Of a stretch of 51,594 nucleotides of DNA, positions 25,241 through 33,983 are shown in pieces; within the stretch, counting starts at the first letter, position 1; each line of letters opens with the position of its first letter. This DNA comes from Bacteroidales bacterium (GTDB lineage Bacteria; Bacteroidota; Bacteroidia; Bacteroidales; Muribaculaceae): contig SFFL01000012.1 in NCBI GenBank assembly GCA_004557825.1, positions 1 through 51,594 of the forward strand. Reading direction: 5' to 3'. The notes under the pieces are model-generated. The model was not told the DNA's origin. It worked only from the letters and a program-made list of their open reading frames with translations, and did not search any database. The position numbers and the translations under genes are program-made.

Positions 25241-25912
25241 ATGACTGACCTGCTCATATCCCTTGCCATAAGCGACTGGTTCTCGGCACAATTCATTCTT
25301 GATTTCTTCTACCAGAATGCAAGCTACTGGTTTGTATTCCTCTTTATGGTAATCGAAAGTTCCTTTCTCCCCTTCCCCTCGGAAGTGGTGGTGCCCCCGG
25401 CTGCCTACATCGCCGTTACCCGTGGTGATATGAATGTGGCTCTCATCGTGTTAGTGGCCACAGCCGGTGCGCTTGTGGGCGCACTCATCAACTATGTGCT
25501 CGCCCTCACGCTGGGGCGCCCCATCGTTTACGCTTTCGCCAACAGCAAATTCGGCCACGCCTGCCTCATCGACGAGGCAAAAGTGCGCAACGCCGAAAGA
25601 TATTTCGACAAGCACGGCGCAATCTCCACCTTCATTGGCCGACTTATTCCGGCCGTGCGTCAGCTCATCTCGATTCCGGCCGGACTGGCCCGGATGAACA
25701 TCTGGGTCTTTATGCTGTTCACCGCCCTCGGCGCCGGTGCCTGGAACTGCGTGCTCGCCGCCCTTGGTTTCTTCTTAGGCGAATCCGTGCCCTACGACCA
25801 GCTCTTTGAATCGGTGGAGAAATACAACCACTACTTCACCATCGGAGGCTTCTGCCTACTGCTGATTTGCCTCCTCGTCATTGCCTGGCAAATCCTCAAA
25901 AAGCGCCGCTGA
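25241..25912 (+). CDS. DedA family membrane protein
   Basis: A 223-residue inner-membrane protein of the DedA/VTT family. Family features: ESSFLPFPSEVVVPPAAYIA (the re-entrant loop with conserved acidic and proline residues), and FIGRLIPAVRQLISIPAGLARM (the conserved arginines of the second loop). DedA proteins are implicated in phospholipid and undecaprenyl-phosphate flipping; the exact substrate here is unknown. It is next to a YejM/PbgA-like protein, also an envelope-lipid gene, and the two stay close (50 bases apart with the chosen start). Confidence 0.93.
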   Translation: MTDLLISLAISDWFSAQFILDFFYQNASYWFVFLFMVIESSFLPFPSEVVVPPAAYIAVTRGDMNVALIVLVATAGALVGALINYVLALTLGRPIVYAFANSKFGHACLIDEAKVRNAERYFDKHGAISTFIGRLIPAVRQLISIPAGLARMNIWVFMLFTALGAGAWNCVLAALGFFLGESVPYDQLFESVEKYNHYFTIGGFCLLLICLLVIAWQILKKRR

Positions 25913-25961
25913 ACCCTCCGCGGCCTTGCACACCCCGCCCTTCCGCACATTCCGCCCCCTG

Positions 25962-27839
25962 ATGAACCATATTCTGCAATATCTCCAAGGCCACGATAGC
26001 TACCGCACCTTCGCCCGGCGCGGATTCATTTACCTTGCGCTGCAGACGCTGCTCACGGCCATCATCCTCTTCAGCTACATCTACGCATCCCCCGCTATCG
26101 GGATAATGAACGCCGAAGGGTGGATATACCTTGCCGTGGCCTCCATCGGTCAGGCGTTTACGTTCACACTGGCAGCATATCTCATCTATCTTCTCACAGG
26201 ACTCACCACACTGCGCCGGCCGGCCGGGTGGATTATGGTGACACTCTGCTCGCTGTTGGTGATTTTTCTGGTGCTCAACAGGCAGGTCTATGCTATCTAC
26301 CGCTTCCACATCAACGGCTTCATACTCAATATGATTACCGGACCTGGAGCCGGCAACATCTTTGTGCTTGATGCCTGGATGTTAGTCAAGGAAATCCTGC
26401 TGCTGGCCATCTTCGCAGCACTCTCCATCCTGCTTTACCGCGTGGCCGGAATCCTGGTCAGGAAATTCCGGAGGCTTTACATCTGGCCCACAGCTATTGC
26501 TCTGACATTATGCCTAGTAGGCGGACATCTCTACCACGCTTACGGTGCTTTCGTGCGCCACGCGCCGGTGACACGCGCAGCCGCCTCGCTTCCCTACTTC
26601 TACCCTCTCACCGCCAAAAGTCTGCTCACTTCGATGGGCGTGAAGGCGCCCGAACCTTCGGCAATCGACGCCTTGGAAGCTGCCTCCGGAGAGGCCAATT
26701 TCCCGCTGGAGGAACTCACGGCCCACACGCCCGACTCTCTTCCCGACATATACCTGATTCTGCTCGATTCCTGGAACAGCCGCGGGCTTGACTCCATCAC
26801 TATGCCCAATGCCTGGAAATTCGCCAAAGAAAACACCAGGTTTACGGAGCATCTGTCGTCGTCGAACGGCACACGCTGCTCGGTGTTCGGCATCTTCTAC
26901 GGCGTGCCCGGCTATTACTGGGAAAGCTTCGAGAGCGCCGGAATGACTCCCCCGCTCGTCAACCGTCTGCAGGAGCTGGGTTATAAGATACAGACATATC
27001 CCTCGGCCAACCTCACCAATCCCGACTTCCGCACACTGATTTTCCGCAATGTTCCCGGCATCAATCTCGGTGAATCAGAGCCGACGATATATGCCTCCGA
27101 CAGTTTGCTCACCCAGCGGTTTCTCGCCGATATGCCGCGCCGCGGGAAAGAACCGGGATTTTCATTCCTCTTCTACGACCTGCCCCACGCCATCGACCTC
27201 CCTCCGCACCGCAATCATCCCTTCAAGCCGGCCTGGGCATACGCCGATTACACCCGCCTTAACAACGACCTCGACCCCACGGAATTCTGGAATCTTTACC
27301 GCAACTGCCTCTATCAGGACGACCAGTTGCTTGGCAAAGTGTTTGACGCCATCGCCAAACGCGAGACTGAGACAGGCCGCAGAGCGCTTGTGATTCTCAC
27401 CGGCGATCACAGCCAGGAATTCAACGAGAACCACCACAATTACTGGGGGCACAGCGGCAACTACTCCAAAGCGCAGATCAAAGTGCCGCTGGCCATTCGC
27501 TTTCCCGAAGGAACTCACCGCGGCGAGACATTCACTCACCGCACCACACACTACGATTTCTCTCCGACTATACTTTCACGCTATCTCGGCATCGACAGCA
27601 AACCGGAAATCTACAGCCTCGGCCACGACATAACCAATGCAGCCGCCGACCGCCGATGGCACATCACCGGCGCTAATCTCGACTATGCTTTCATCACTCC
27701 CGGCGACACCATCCTGCAGAAAACAGGCTCCGGCGAGATGCTTGTGTTCGATCCGAAGATGAATCCGGTGGAGAATTACAATGTAAATCCCGCCGAGATA
27801 CAGAAAGTAATGTCGAAGCTGAATATGTTCTACAAATAA
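25962..27839 (+). CDS. YejM/PbgA-like inner-membrane sulfatase-fold protein
   Basis: A 625-residue protein with about five N-terminal membrane segments (to ~195) and a periplasmic alkaline-phosphatase/sulfatase fold. The order of segments follows E. coli YejM: YRFHINGFILNMIT, LPYFYPLTAKSLLTSMGV, and FTEHLSSSNGTRCSVFGIFYG resemble YejM counterparts as I remember them. Residues expected for a metal site are all present: D269 (LLDSWN), T304 (NGTR), D482 and H483 (TGDHSQ), H497 (WGHSGN). LTA-synthase or phosphoethanolamine-transferase activity is therefore an alternative. Start at ATG 25962, where homologues begin; the frame is open upstream within dedA. Confidence 0.85.
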   Translation: MNHILQYLQGHDSYRTFARRGFIYLALQTLLTAIILFSYIYASPAIGIMNAEGWIYLAVASIGQAFTFTLAAYLIYLLTGLTTLRRPAGWIMVTLCSLLVIFLVLNRQVYAIYRFHINGFILNMITGPGAGNIFVLDAWMLVKEILLLAIFAALSILLYRVAGILVRKFRRLYIWPTAIALTLCLVGGHLYHAYGAFVRHAPVTRAAASLPYFYPLTAKSLLTSMGVKAPEPSAIDALEAASGEANFPLEELTAHTPDSLPDIYLILLDSWNSRGLDSITMPNAWKFAKENTRFTEHLSSSNGTRCSVFGIFYGVPGYYWESFESAGMTPPLVNRLQELGYKIQTYPSANLTNPDFRTLIFRNVPGINLGESEPTIYASDSLLTQRFLADMPRRGKEPGFSFLFYDLPHAIDLPPHRNHPFKPAWAYADYTRLNNDLDPTEFWNLYRNCLYQDDQLLGKVFDAIAKRETETGRRALVILTGDHSQEFNENHHNYWGHSGNYSKAQIKVPLAIRFPEGTHRGETFTHRTTHYDFSPTILSRYLGIDSKPEIYSLGHDITNAAADRRWHITGANLDYAFITPGDTILQKTGSGEMLVFDPKMNPVENYNVNPAEIQKVMSKLNMFYK

Positions 27840-27902
27840 AGCAGGACCATTAATCCTGCGCCATTAAAACTGATTAAACCGACACCATTAAACTTAGATA
27901 CC

Positions 27903-28547
27903 ATGCTCGTCTCCCCATCTCTTCTCTCGGCCGACTTCGCCCACCTGAGCGCCGACATTGATATGATTAACCGCAGCGACGCCGATATGCTTCACCTCGA
28001 TGTGATGGACGGTGTGTTCGTTCCGAATATTTCCTTCGGTTTTCCGGTGATAAAGGCTGTGGCAGGAATCTGCCGCAAGCCCCTCGACGTGCATCTGATG
28101 ATTGTGCAGCCCGAAAAATGGATTGACACGCTGGCCTCCCTCGGAGCCTCGGTAATGAATGTTCACCAGGAAGCCTGCATTCATCTCGACCGCACCATCG
28201 CCGCCATCAAGGCTGCCGGAATGAAGGCCGCCGTCACCCTCAACCCCTCTACCCCGGTGTGTATGCTTGAGGATGTAATAGCTGAGCTGGATATGGTGCT
28301 TCTGATGTCGGTGAACCCGGGCTTCGGCGGCCAGAAATTCATCGGCAACACACTTGAGAAAGTACGCCGTCTGCGCCGTATGATTCAGGAAAGCGGCTCC
28401 GGTGCACTGATTGAGGTAGATGGCGGCGTAAATGCCGAGACCGGCGCACAGCTTGCGCAGGCAGGAGCCGACGTGCTCGTGGCCGGCAGCTACGTATTCT
28501 CCACCCCCGACCCTGAGGCAGCAATTCGCTCCCTGAAAGAATTATAA
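27903..28547 (+). CDS. rpe: ribulose-phosphate 3-epimerase
   Basis: Interconverts ribulose 5-phosphate and xylulose 5-phosphate in the pentose phosphate pathway. The 214-residue TIM barrel has all family motifs: PSLLSADFAHL, HLDVMDGVFVPNISFG (metal and catalytic residues), DVHLMI, LMSVNPGFGGQKF, and the catalytic aspartate in EVDGGVNAE. Its stop codon TAA lies in the first unit of a 28-base tandem repeat that follows it. Confidence 0.98.
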   Translation: MLVSPSLLSADFAHLSADIDMINRSDADMLHLDVMDGVFVPNISFGFPVIKAVAGICRKPLDVHLMIVQPEKWIDTLASLGASVMNVHQEACIHLDRTIAAIKAAGMKAAVTLNPSTPVCMLEDVIAELDMVLLMSVNPGFGGQKFIGNTLEKVRRLRRMIQESGSGALIEVDGGVNAETGAQLAQAGADVLVAGSYVFSTPDPEAAIRSLKEL

Positions 28548-28627
28548 TCGTCAGCAGCTCCCTCGCCCTGAATAATCGTCTGCAGCCCTCTCTCCCTGAA
28601 TAATCGTCTGCAGCTCCCTCCCTCCGA
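28544..28627. repeat. 28-bp tandem repeat, three units, after rpe
   Basis: Three consecutive 28-base units: 28544-28571, 28572-28599 and 28600-28627. Each starts ATAATCGTC, has GCAGC near the middle, and ends in a C/T-rich stretch followed by GA. The first unit begins inside the last rpe codon and includes its stop. The array lies 22 bases before the next ATG. Units differ at a few positions, so it is an imperfect VNTR-like tract. Confidence 0.85.
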
Positions 28628-28649
28628 AAGTATTTTAGACCCGGCTTTT

Positions 28650-31625
28650 ATGAACGAAGGCACGCTAAGTCAGCTGTACATCAAAGATACAGCTTTTCAA
28701 GACCTTATGCAGCGGCGCGTGTTCAACGTGCTGCTTGTGGCATCGCCCTACGACGCCTTTATGATGGAAGAGGACGGCCGCGTAGAGGAACAGCTCTACA
28801 ACGAATATGTGGCCCTTCATCTGTCGTCGCCGCCCCGAATCACCCGGGTGTCGCACATCAGCGAGGCGCTTGCTATGATGGCGCAAAAAAACTTCGACCT
28901 GGTGATAGCTATGCCCGGTATGGACATCAGCGAAACATTTATCTGCGCCAAAGAAATCAAGCAAGTGTATCCGACGGTGCCGATTGTGGTGCTCACCCCA
29001 TTCTCCAAAGAGGTGTCGCGCCGACTGGCCGACGAGGATTTCGGCGGCATCGACTACGTGTTCTCCTGGCTGGGTAATGTCGACCTGCTGCTGGCCATCA
29101 TCAAGCTGCTCGAAGACCGGATGAACGCCGACAACGACGTGCTCGAGGTGGGTGTGCAGATGATACTTATGGTCGAGGACTCGGTGCGCTTCTATTCGTC
29201 GATTCTTCCTCACCTCTATAAATTCCTCCTCAAGCAGAGCCGCGAATTTTCCACCGAGGCGCTCAACGCCCACGAGCAGATGCTGCGTATGCGCGGACGT
29301 CCGAAAGTGGTGCTGGCCCGCGACTATGAGGAAGCCGTTAGGCTCTACGATAAATTCGCCGACAATATGCTCGGTGTCATCACCGACGTGAGCTTTATGC
29401 GCGAGGGTGTGAAAGACCCCGCCGCCGGTCTGCGTTTCGCCCGGTATCTGCGCGACCGCGACCCCTACCTCCCCATCATTGTGGAATCCACCGAAACAGC
29501 CAACCGCGACATGGTGGCTGAGTTCAATGGCATCTTCCTCGACAAGACCTCGAAAAAACTCCCTGTCGACCTGGGCGAGGAGATTTCTCGCAACTTCGGT
29601 TTCGGCGACTTTGTGATGCGCAACCCTGCCGACGGCTCGGAGATTATGCGCATCCGCTCGCTCAACGAGATGCAGAAACGTATGTTCTCCATCCCCGACG
29701 AGACCCTGCTCTATCACGCATGCCGCAACGACATATCGCGCTGGCTCTACTCCCGCGCTATGTTCCCCATCGCCGAAATCATCAAGCGCCATCGCTTCCG
29801 CAACATAGAGGAGGCGCCCGAGGTGAAGCAGCTCTTCTTCGATCTGATTGTGAAATACCGCAAGATGAAGAACCGCGGCGTGGTGGCTGAATTCCGGAAA
29901 GACCGCTTTGACTACTATTCCAACTTCGCCCGAATCGGCAACGGTTCGCTCGGCGGCAAAGGGCGCGGCCTGGCCTTCATCGACTCCATCATCAAGAAGA
30001 ATCCGGAGTTCGACAACTTCCACGGAGTGGCCGTGAGCATCCCGCGCACGGTGGTGATCTGCACCGACATCTTCGACGAGTTTATGGCCGACAACAAGCT
30101 CTATCCGCAGGCGCTTTCCGACCTGCCCGACGAGCAGATTCTTCAGCTGTTTCTCAAAGCGCGCCTTCCCGAACGTGTGCGCGACGACCTGCTGGCGCTC
30201 ACCGAAGTAGTCAACTGCCCGCTGGCGGTGCGATCCTCCTCGCTCCTCGAAGACTCGCATTATCAGCCGTTTGCCGGAGTTTACTCCACATATATGATAC
30301 CGCACATCGACGAGCCGGAGCGTATGCGCAAACTGCTCACCGATGCCATAAAGAGCGTATACGCCTCGGTGTTCTACGCCGAATCCAAGGCATATATGTC
30401 GGCCACATCCAATGTTATCGACCAGGAGAAAATGGCCGTAATCATTCAGGAAGTGGTCGGGCAGAACCACGGAGGATATTACTTCCCCTCCTTCTCCGGT
30501 GTAAGCCGTTCGCTCAACTACTACCCCATCAACGACGAGCGCACCGAGGATGGCGTGGCGCAGGTGGCAATCGGTCTGGGCAAATACATCGTCGACGGCG
30601 GAGTGGCGCTGCGCTTCTCCCCCCGGCACCCCGACAAAGTGCTCCAGACGTCAACACTCGACCTGGCTCTGCGCGACACACAGCGGCAATTCTATGCTCT
30701 GCCGCTCGACAACATCCCCGACGATTTCCGTGTCGACGACGGATTCAACATCGTCCGCCGCAAAGTGCAGGATTATGCCGGCACCGACGTGCTGCGCTAT
30801 CTCGTATCCACATTCGACATCAACGACCAGATGCTGCGCGACTCACACCTCGGTCCCGGCCGCAAGGTTGTGACCTTCGCCAACGTGCTCCGCGACAATA
30901 TGTTCCCGTTGGCCGAGGCCGTCGACGAAATGCTGCAGAAAGGACAGCAGGCCATGCAGCGCCCCGTGGAAATAGAGTTTGCCGCAAACATCACTCCCGA
31001 AGGGGAGCTGAAAGGGCGACTCTACTGGCTGCAGATTCGTCCTATTATCGACCGCAAGGCAGATGTGGATGAAGAACTGCTGGCGCTCGACGACTCAAAA
31101 CTGATTCTGCGCAGCGGCACCGCTCTCGGCCACGGCACCAACGACTCCGTGCAGACGGTGATATATGTCAGGCCGGAGAATTTCTCCTCGTTCAACAATC
31201 CGCAGACTGCCGCAGAGATAGCCCGGCTCAACAAGCAATATCAGGAATCGGGCGAAGGATATATGCTCATAGGCCCGGGGCGCTGGGGCTCCTCCGACAG
31301 TGCGCTGGGCATCCCGGTGAAATGGGCCGACATATCGGCGGCACGACTGATTGTGGAATCATCGCTGTCGGGCTACCGCGTAGAACCGTCGCAAGGCACC
31401 CACTTCTTCCAGAACCTCACCTCGTTTGGCGTAGGCTACTTCACCATCACCCCCGGCACGGCGCCCTCGGGCGACATCCGCGCCGACTACTACGATGTGG
31501 AGTACCTCAACTCCCTTCCGGCTCTGTATGAAAGCGACACCCTCCGTGCCGTCAACCTCCCCGGCCCCGCCGTAATCGGCATCGACGGCCGCCGCGGCAT
31601 CGGCGTAGTAGCCAAACCGGAATAA
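28650..31625 (+). CDS. tandem-receiver PEP-synthase-like (PPDK_N) protein
   Basis: A 991-residue cytoplasmic protein. Residues about 22-140 form a degenerate response-regulator receiver. Residues about 170-320 form a second, more complete receiver, with E176/D177 (MVEDS), D246 (ITDVSF) as probable phosphoacceptor, and a lysine in LDKTS. From about 425 comes the PEP synthase/PPDK ATP-grasp domain, with GSLGGKGRGL (432-440) and CPLAVRSSSLLEDS. There is no TSxH swivel domain and no PEP-binding barrel, so it is not a classical PEP synthase. The C-terminal ~150 residues (GEGYMLIGPGRWGSSDSALG) are unassigned. A phosphorelay-regulated nucleotide- or phosphate-transferring role is inference. Confidence 0.85.
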   Translation: MNEGTLSQLYIKDTAFQDLMQRRVFNVLLVASPYDAFMMEEDGRVEEQLYNEYVALHLSSPPRITRVSHISEALAMMAQKNFDLVIAMPGMDISETFICAKEIKQVYPTVPIVVLTPFSKEVSRRLADEDFGGIDYVFSWLGNVDLLLAIIKLLEDRMNADNDVLEVGVQMILMVEDSVRFYSSILPHLYKFLLKQSREFSTEALNAHEQMLRMRGRPKVVLARDYEEAVRLYDKFADNMLGVITDVSFMREGVKDPAAGLRFARYLRDRDPYLPIIVESTETANRDMVAEFNGIFLDKTSKKLPVDLGEEISRNFGFGDFVMRNPADGSEIMRIRSLNEMQKRMFSIPDETLLYHACRNDISRWLYSRAMFPIAEIIKRHRFRNIEEAPEVKQLFFDLIVKYRKMKNRGVVAEFRKDRFDYYSNFARIGNGSLGGKGRGLAFIDSIIKKNPEFDNFHGVAVSIPRTVVICTDIFDEFMADNKLYPQALSDLPDEQILQLFLKARLPERVRDDLLALTEVVNCPLAVRSSSLLEDSHYQPFAGVYSTYMIPHIDEPERMRKLLTDAIKSVYASVFYAESKAYMSATSNVIDQEKMAVIIQEVVGQNHGGYYFPSFSGVSRSLNYYPINDERTEDGVAQVAIGLGKYIVDGGVALRFSPRHPDKVLQTSTLDLALRDTQRQFYALPLDNIPDDFRVDDGFNIVRRKVQDYAGTDVLRYLVSTFDINDQMLRDSHLGPGRKVVTFANVLRDNMFPLAEAVDEMLQKGQQAMQRPVEIEFAANITPEGELKGRLYWLQIRPIIDRKADVDEELLALDDSKLILRSGTALGHGTNDSVQTVIYVRPENFSSFNNPQTAAEIARLNKQYQESGEGYMLIGPGRWGSSDSALGIPVKWADISAARLIVESSLSGYRVEPSQGTHFFQNLTSFGVGYFTITPGTAPSGDIRADYYDVEYLNSLPALYESDTLRAVNLPGPAVIGIDGRRGIGVVAKPE

Positions 31626-31655
31626 AAGTCAAAATATAAATTATCGAACCGACTC

Positions 31656-31704
31656 TTAGAGCCAGCTCCCAAAAATTAACATTTTTTAGGAAGGGGGCTC
31701 TAAA
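31656..31704 (+). terminator. inverted repeat between the receiver-ATP-grasp gene and the coiled-coil gene
   Basis: TTAGAGCC (31656-31663) pairs perfectly with GGCTCTAA (31697-31704), around an AT-rich loop that contains TTTTTT. It lies after the stop at 31625 and before the next -7 box. It could be a terminator or an operator. Confidence 0.4.
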
Positions 31705-31733
31705 TTAATGCAATAAAAAGAAATATATTTTGT

Positions 31734-31741
31734 AACTTTGT
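31734..31741 (+). promoter_or_regulatory. -7 box TAACTTTG of the coiled-coil gene
   Basis: TAACTTTG ends 36 bases before the ATG at 31778. No TTG is found at the usual spacing. Confidence 0.55.
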
Positions 31742-31777
31742 TAGCTGAAAGAACCCTTCATTAAAAACCTTTCAGCT

Positions 31778-33907
31778 ATGGGATTCCTCGAGAAATTCAG
31801 ACGCGCCATGGGGCTTGACCCCGATGACGACGATTATATGGACGAAGAAGGCATCGACGCCACCGTAACCCCTCTGCGCGAACGTCAGCGCAATGCCGCT
31901 TTGGCGGAGAACTCGTCCAGAAGCAGTGATGAGGAAATGCCCTCTGCTGCCATTCAGGCTCAGCCTACGGCCAACAATGTTCCGGCTGAAACCTCGCCGG
32001 CTATGCGCGAGGAGCGCCCCGACCCGTCGGTGATTTTCACGAGCGTAGTCGACCTGTTCAATCAGGCACTCCCCGATTTCCTGCAGAAAAGCGTGGACCC
32101 GCAGCGTCAGCGTCAGCTCCTATTTGAAGCGCTCGACTCGCGAATCAAAGATTATTTCGAGCAGCTCGACAGAAATGCCGAACGCCGTCTGCAGGGTCGC
32201 TACAAGGCCGATTGTCAGAAACTTCAGGAACAGATCGACCGTCTGCGCGAGAAGTCGCGCAAAAACGACGAAGATATCGCCAACGCCAAGAATCTGCAGC
32301 TCAGCGCCGAAAGGCAGAAGCGCTCACTCTCGGAACGTGTCCACGACCTTGAAAAGCAGCTCGCCACATTAGAGGCTGAGAATGAGCAGTATCTCCTCGA
32401 AAACAAATCGATGGCCAACAAGCTGCGTCTGGCAGCGATGTCGGGCGACGGCGAAAGCGACGAAGCACTCGAAGCTCAGGCTGCAGCGCTTGCCGAGCGT
32501 GAAAAGCAACTTGAGGAAAGCCGTAAGCAGTTTGCAGAGCAGCAGGCGCAGCTGGCCGAGCAGCTTGCGTTGGCTGAACAGAAAACCGCTGAGGCAGAGC
32601 AGAAGAGCGCAAAAGCTGATGAACGGGCTGCGGAAGCTGCCAGCATCATCGAGGAAGCCAAAGCGAAGCTCGCCGAAATAGAGGCCGGCTCGGAGCAGTC
32701 GAAATCCGACACCGAGCAACTGAAAACCGACAATGAACGACTGAAGGCGAAGGTAGAACAGCTTAGCGCTGAGAATGAGCAGCTGAAAGCCGATGCTTTA
32801 AGGATTGAAGGCGAGAAAGAAAGTCTGCGCGGTCAACTTTCCCAGGCCAACGACCGGCTGGTCGACACCGCCCGTCAGCTCTCTGAGAAAGAGTCCGCAA
32901 TGGCCGCCATCCAGGCTAAAATCTCAGAATCAGAATCGGCGCTTACCGATTCAAATTCACGGCTGACTCAGGCTGAATCCGAACTGGCTACGACACGAAC
33001 CAAGCTCTCCGATACCGAGGGCAAGCTGGCCAAAGCGGAAGAAAGTCTGAAGGTTGTGCAGGAGGTGCGCGAACAGATTTCTGTTCTTGAAGCAGAAAAA
33101 CGCACCACCGATGCCGAGAACCGCCGGATGAAGGATGAGTTGCTGGAGAAGGATGAAATCATTCGCGTAAAAGATTCCGACCTAATCTCCAAAAACACCA
33201 CCCTGCGCATCAAGGAGGACACAATCCACCGGCTGGAAGATCAGGCCGACTCGCTCCGCAAAAACATAGAAACCATTCAGTACGAGCAATCGGAAAAGGA
33301 GGCCACCCTCCGTGCCGAAATAAACCGTCTGCGCACTCTGGCCACGAAAACCGCAGGTGCAGCGTCTGCCGACATCATATCACCGGCGACCACCGATGCA
33401 CCTGCGTATGCAATCGGAGTCGAAGCTCCCGCTCCCGAAGCGATTTCCGCCCAGCCCGCACGACCCTCCGCTGAACTCTCCGCATCGGAATTTCTTGCCG
33501 GCAACGAAGATGTCGACACCCCGCGCCCGCGCCGAGGCCGTCCGCCGAAAATGCCGCCTGCCGAGACACCCGAGGAGGCCGCCGCTCAGGAGGCTGCACT
33601 TGCTGCCCTCAAAGGCGCACCGGCTCCCGCTCCGGCTGCTGCACCGGCTGTACACGACGGGCCATCGCTCCCCGGATTTGAGTCGTACGATGTACCCGCC
33701 GCCACCGCCAACAGCAACGGCGATTCCGCTAAGGAAGATTTCGCCGACATCCTCGACAGCACCGATTGGCTCATTGCCTCGCCGGAGGCATCTCCGGCCA
33801 AACGTGGCAAACGCAAATCGAAAGCTGCCGCCGACGATGATTTCGGCTACAAGGAACCGCCGCGTCAGGATCCGCCCGACAATCCCGCCCAGATGCTCCT
33901 CTGGTAA
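31778..33907 (+). CDS. long coiled-coil protein with AT-hook core
   Basis: A 709-residue protein. The N-terminal ~50 residues are acidic (MGFLEKFRRAMGLDPDDDDY); a short helical domain follows (about 85-135, SVIFTSVVDLFNQALPDFLQ). Then comes a continuous coiled coil (about 135-525) rich in E, K, A, Q and L. The tail is disordered and contains PRPRRGRPPK (582-591), which matches the AT-hook core RGRP, a second basic patch KRGKRKSK (675-682), and a C-terminal QMLLW. There is no Walker motif, so it is not an SMC ATPase. A role in nucleoid or DNA organisation is inference; I do not recognise a named family. Confidence 0.8.
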   Translation: MGFLEKFRRAMGLDPDDDDYMDEEGIDATVTPLRERQRNAALAENSSRSSDEEMPSAAIQAQPTANNVPAETSPAMREERPDPSVIFTSVVDLFNQALPDFLQKSVDPQRQRQLLFEALDSRIKDYFEQLDRNAERRLQGRYKADCQKLQEQIDRLREKSRKNDEDIANAKNLQLSAERQKRSLSERVHDLEKQLATLEAENEQYLLENKSMANKLRLAAMSGDGESDEALEAQAAALAEREKQLEESRKQFAEQQAQLAEQLALAEQKTAEAEQKSAKADERAAEAASIIEEAKAKLAEIEAGSEQSKSDTEQLKTDNERLKAKVEQLSAENEQLKADALRIEGEKESLRGQLSQANDRLVDTARQLSEKESAMAAIQAKISESESALTDSNSRLTQAESELATTRTKLSDTEGKLAKAEESLKVVQEVREQISVLEAEKRTTDAENRRMKDELLEKDEIIRVKDSDLISKNTTLRIKEDTIHRLEDQADSLRKNIETIQYEQSEKEATLRAEINRLRTLATKTAGAASADIISPATTDAPAYAIGVEAPAPEAISAQPARPSAELSASEFLAGNEDVDTPRPRRGRPPKMPPAETPEEAAAQEAALAALKGAPAPAPAAAPAVHDGPSLPGFESYDVPAATANSNGDSAKEDFADILDSTDWLIASPEASPAKRGKRKSKAAADDDFGYKEPPRQDPPDNPAQMLLW

Positions 33908-33983
33908 TCCCGCCGGGATAAACCTTCGTGAAACAGCCCGGTAAAATTTTCGGCAATGCCCAATGGAATAAATATCGATTAAG

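Noticed and set aside
28544..28627. Tandem repeat considered as a CRISPR array.
   Set aside because: The units are contiguous with no spacers, and no cas genes are present.
28665..30629. A 654-codon open frame on the minus strand, opposite the receiver-ATP-grasp gene.
   Set aside because: The plus-strand frame has recognisable domains throughout; the antisense frame is His/Val/Gly-rich with no family features.
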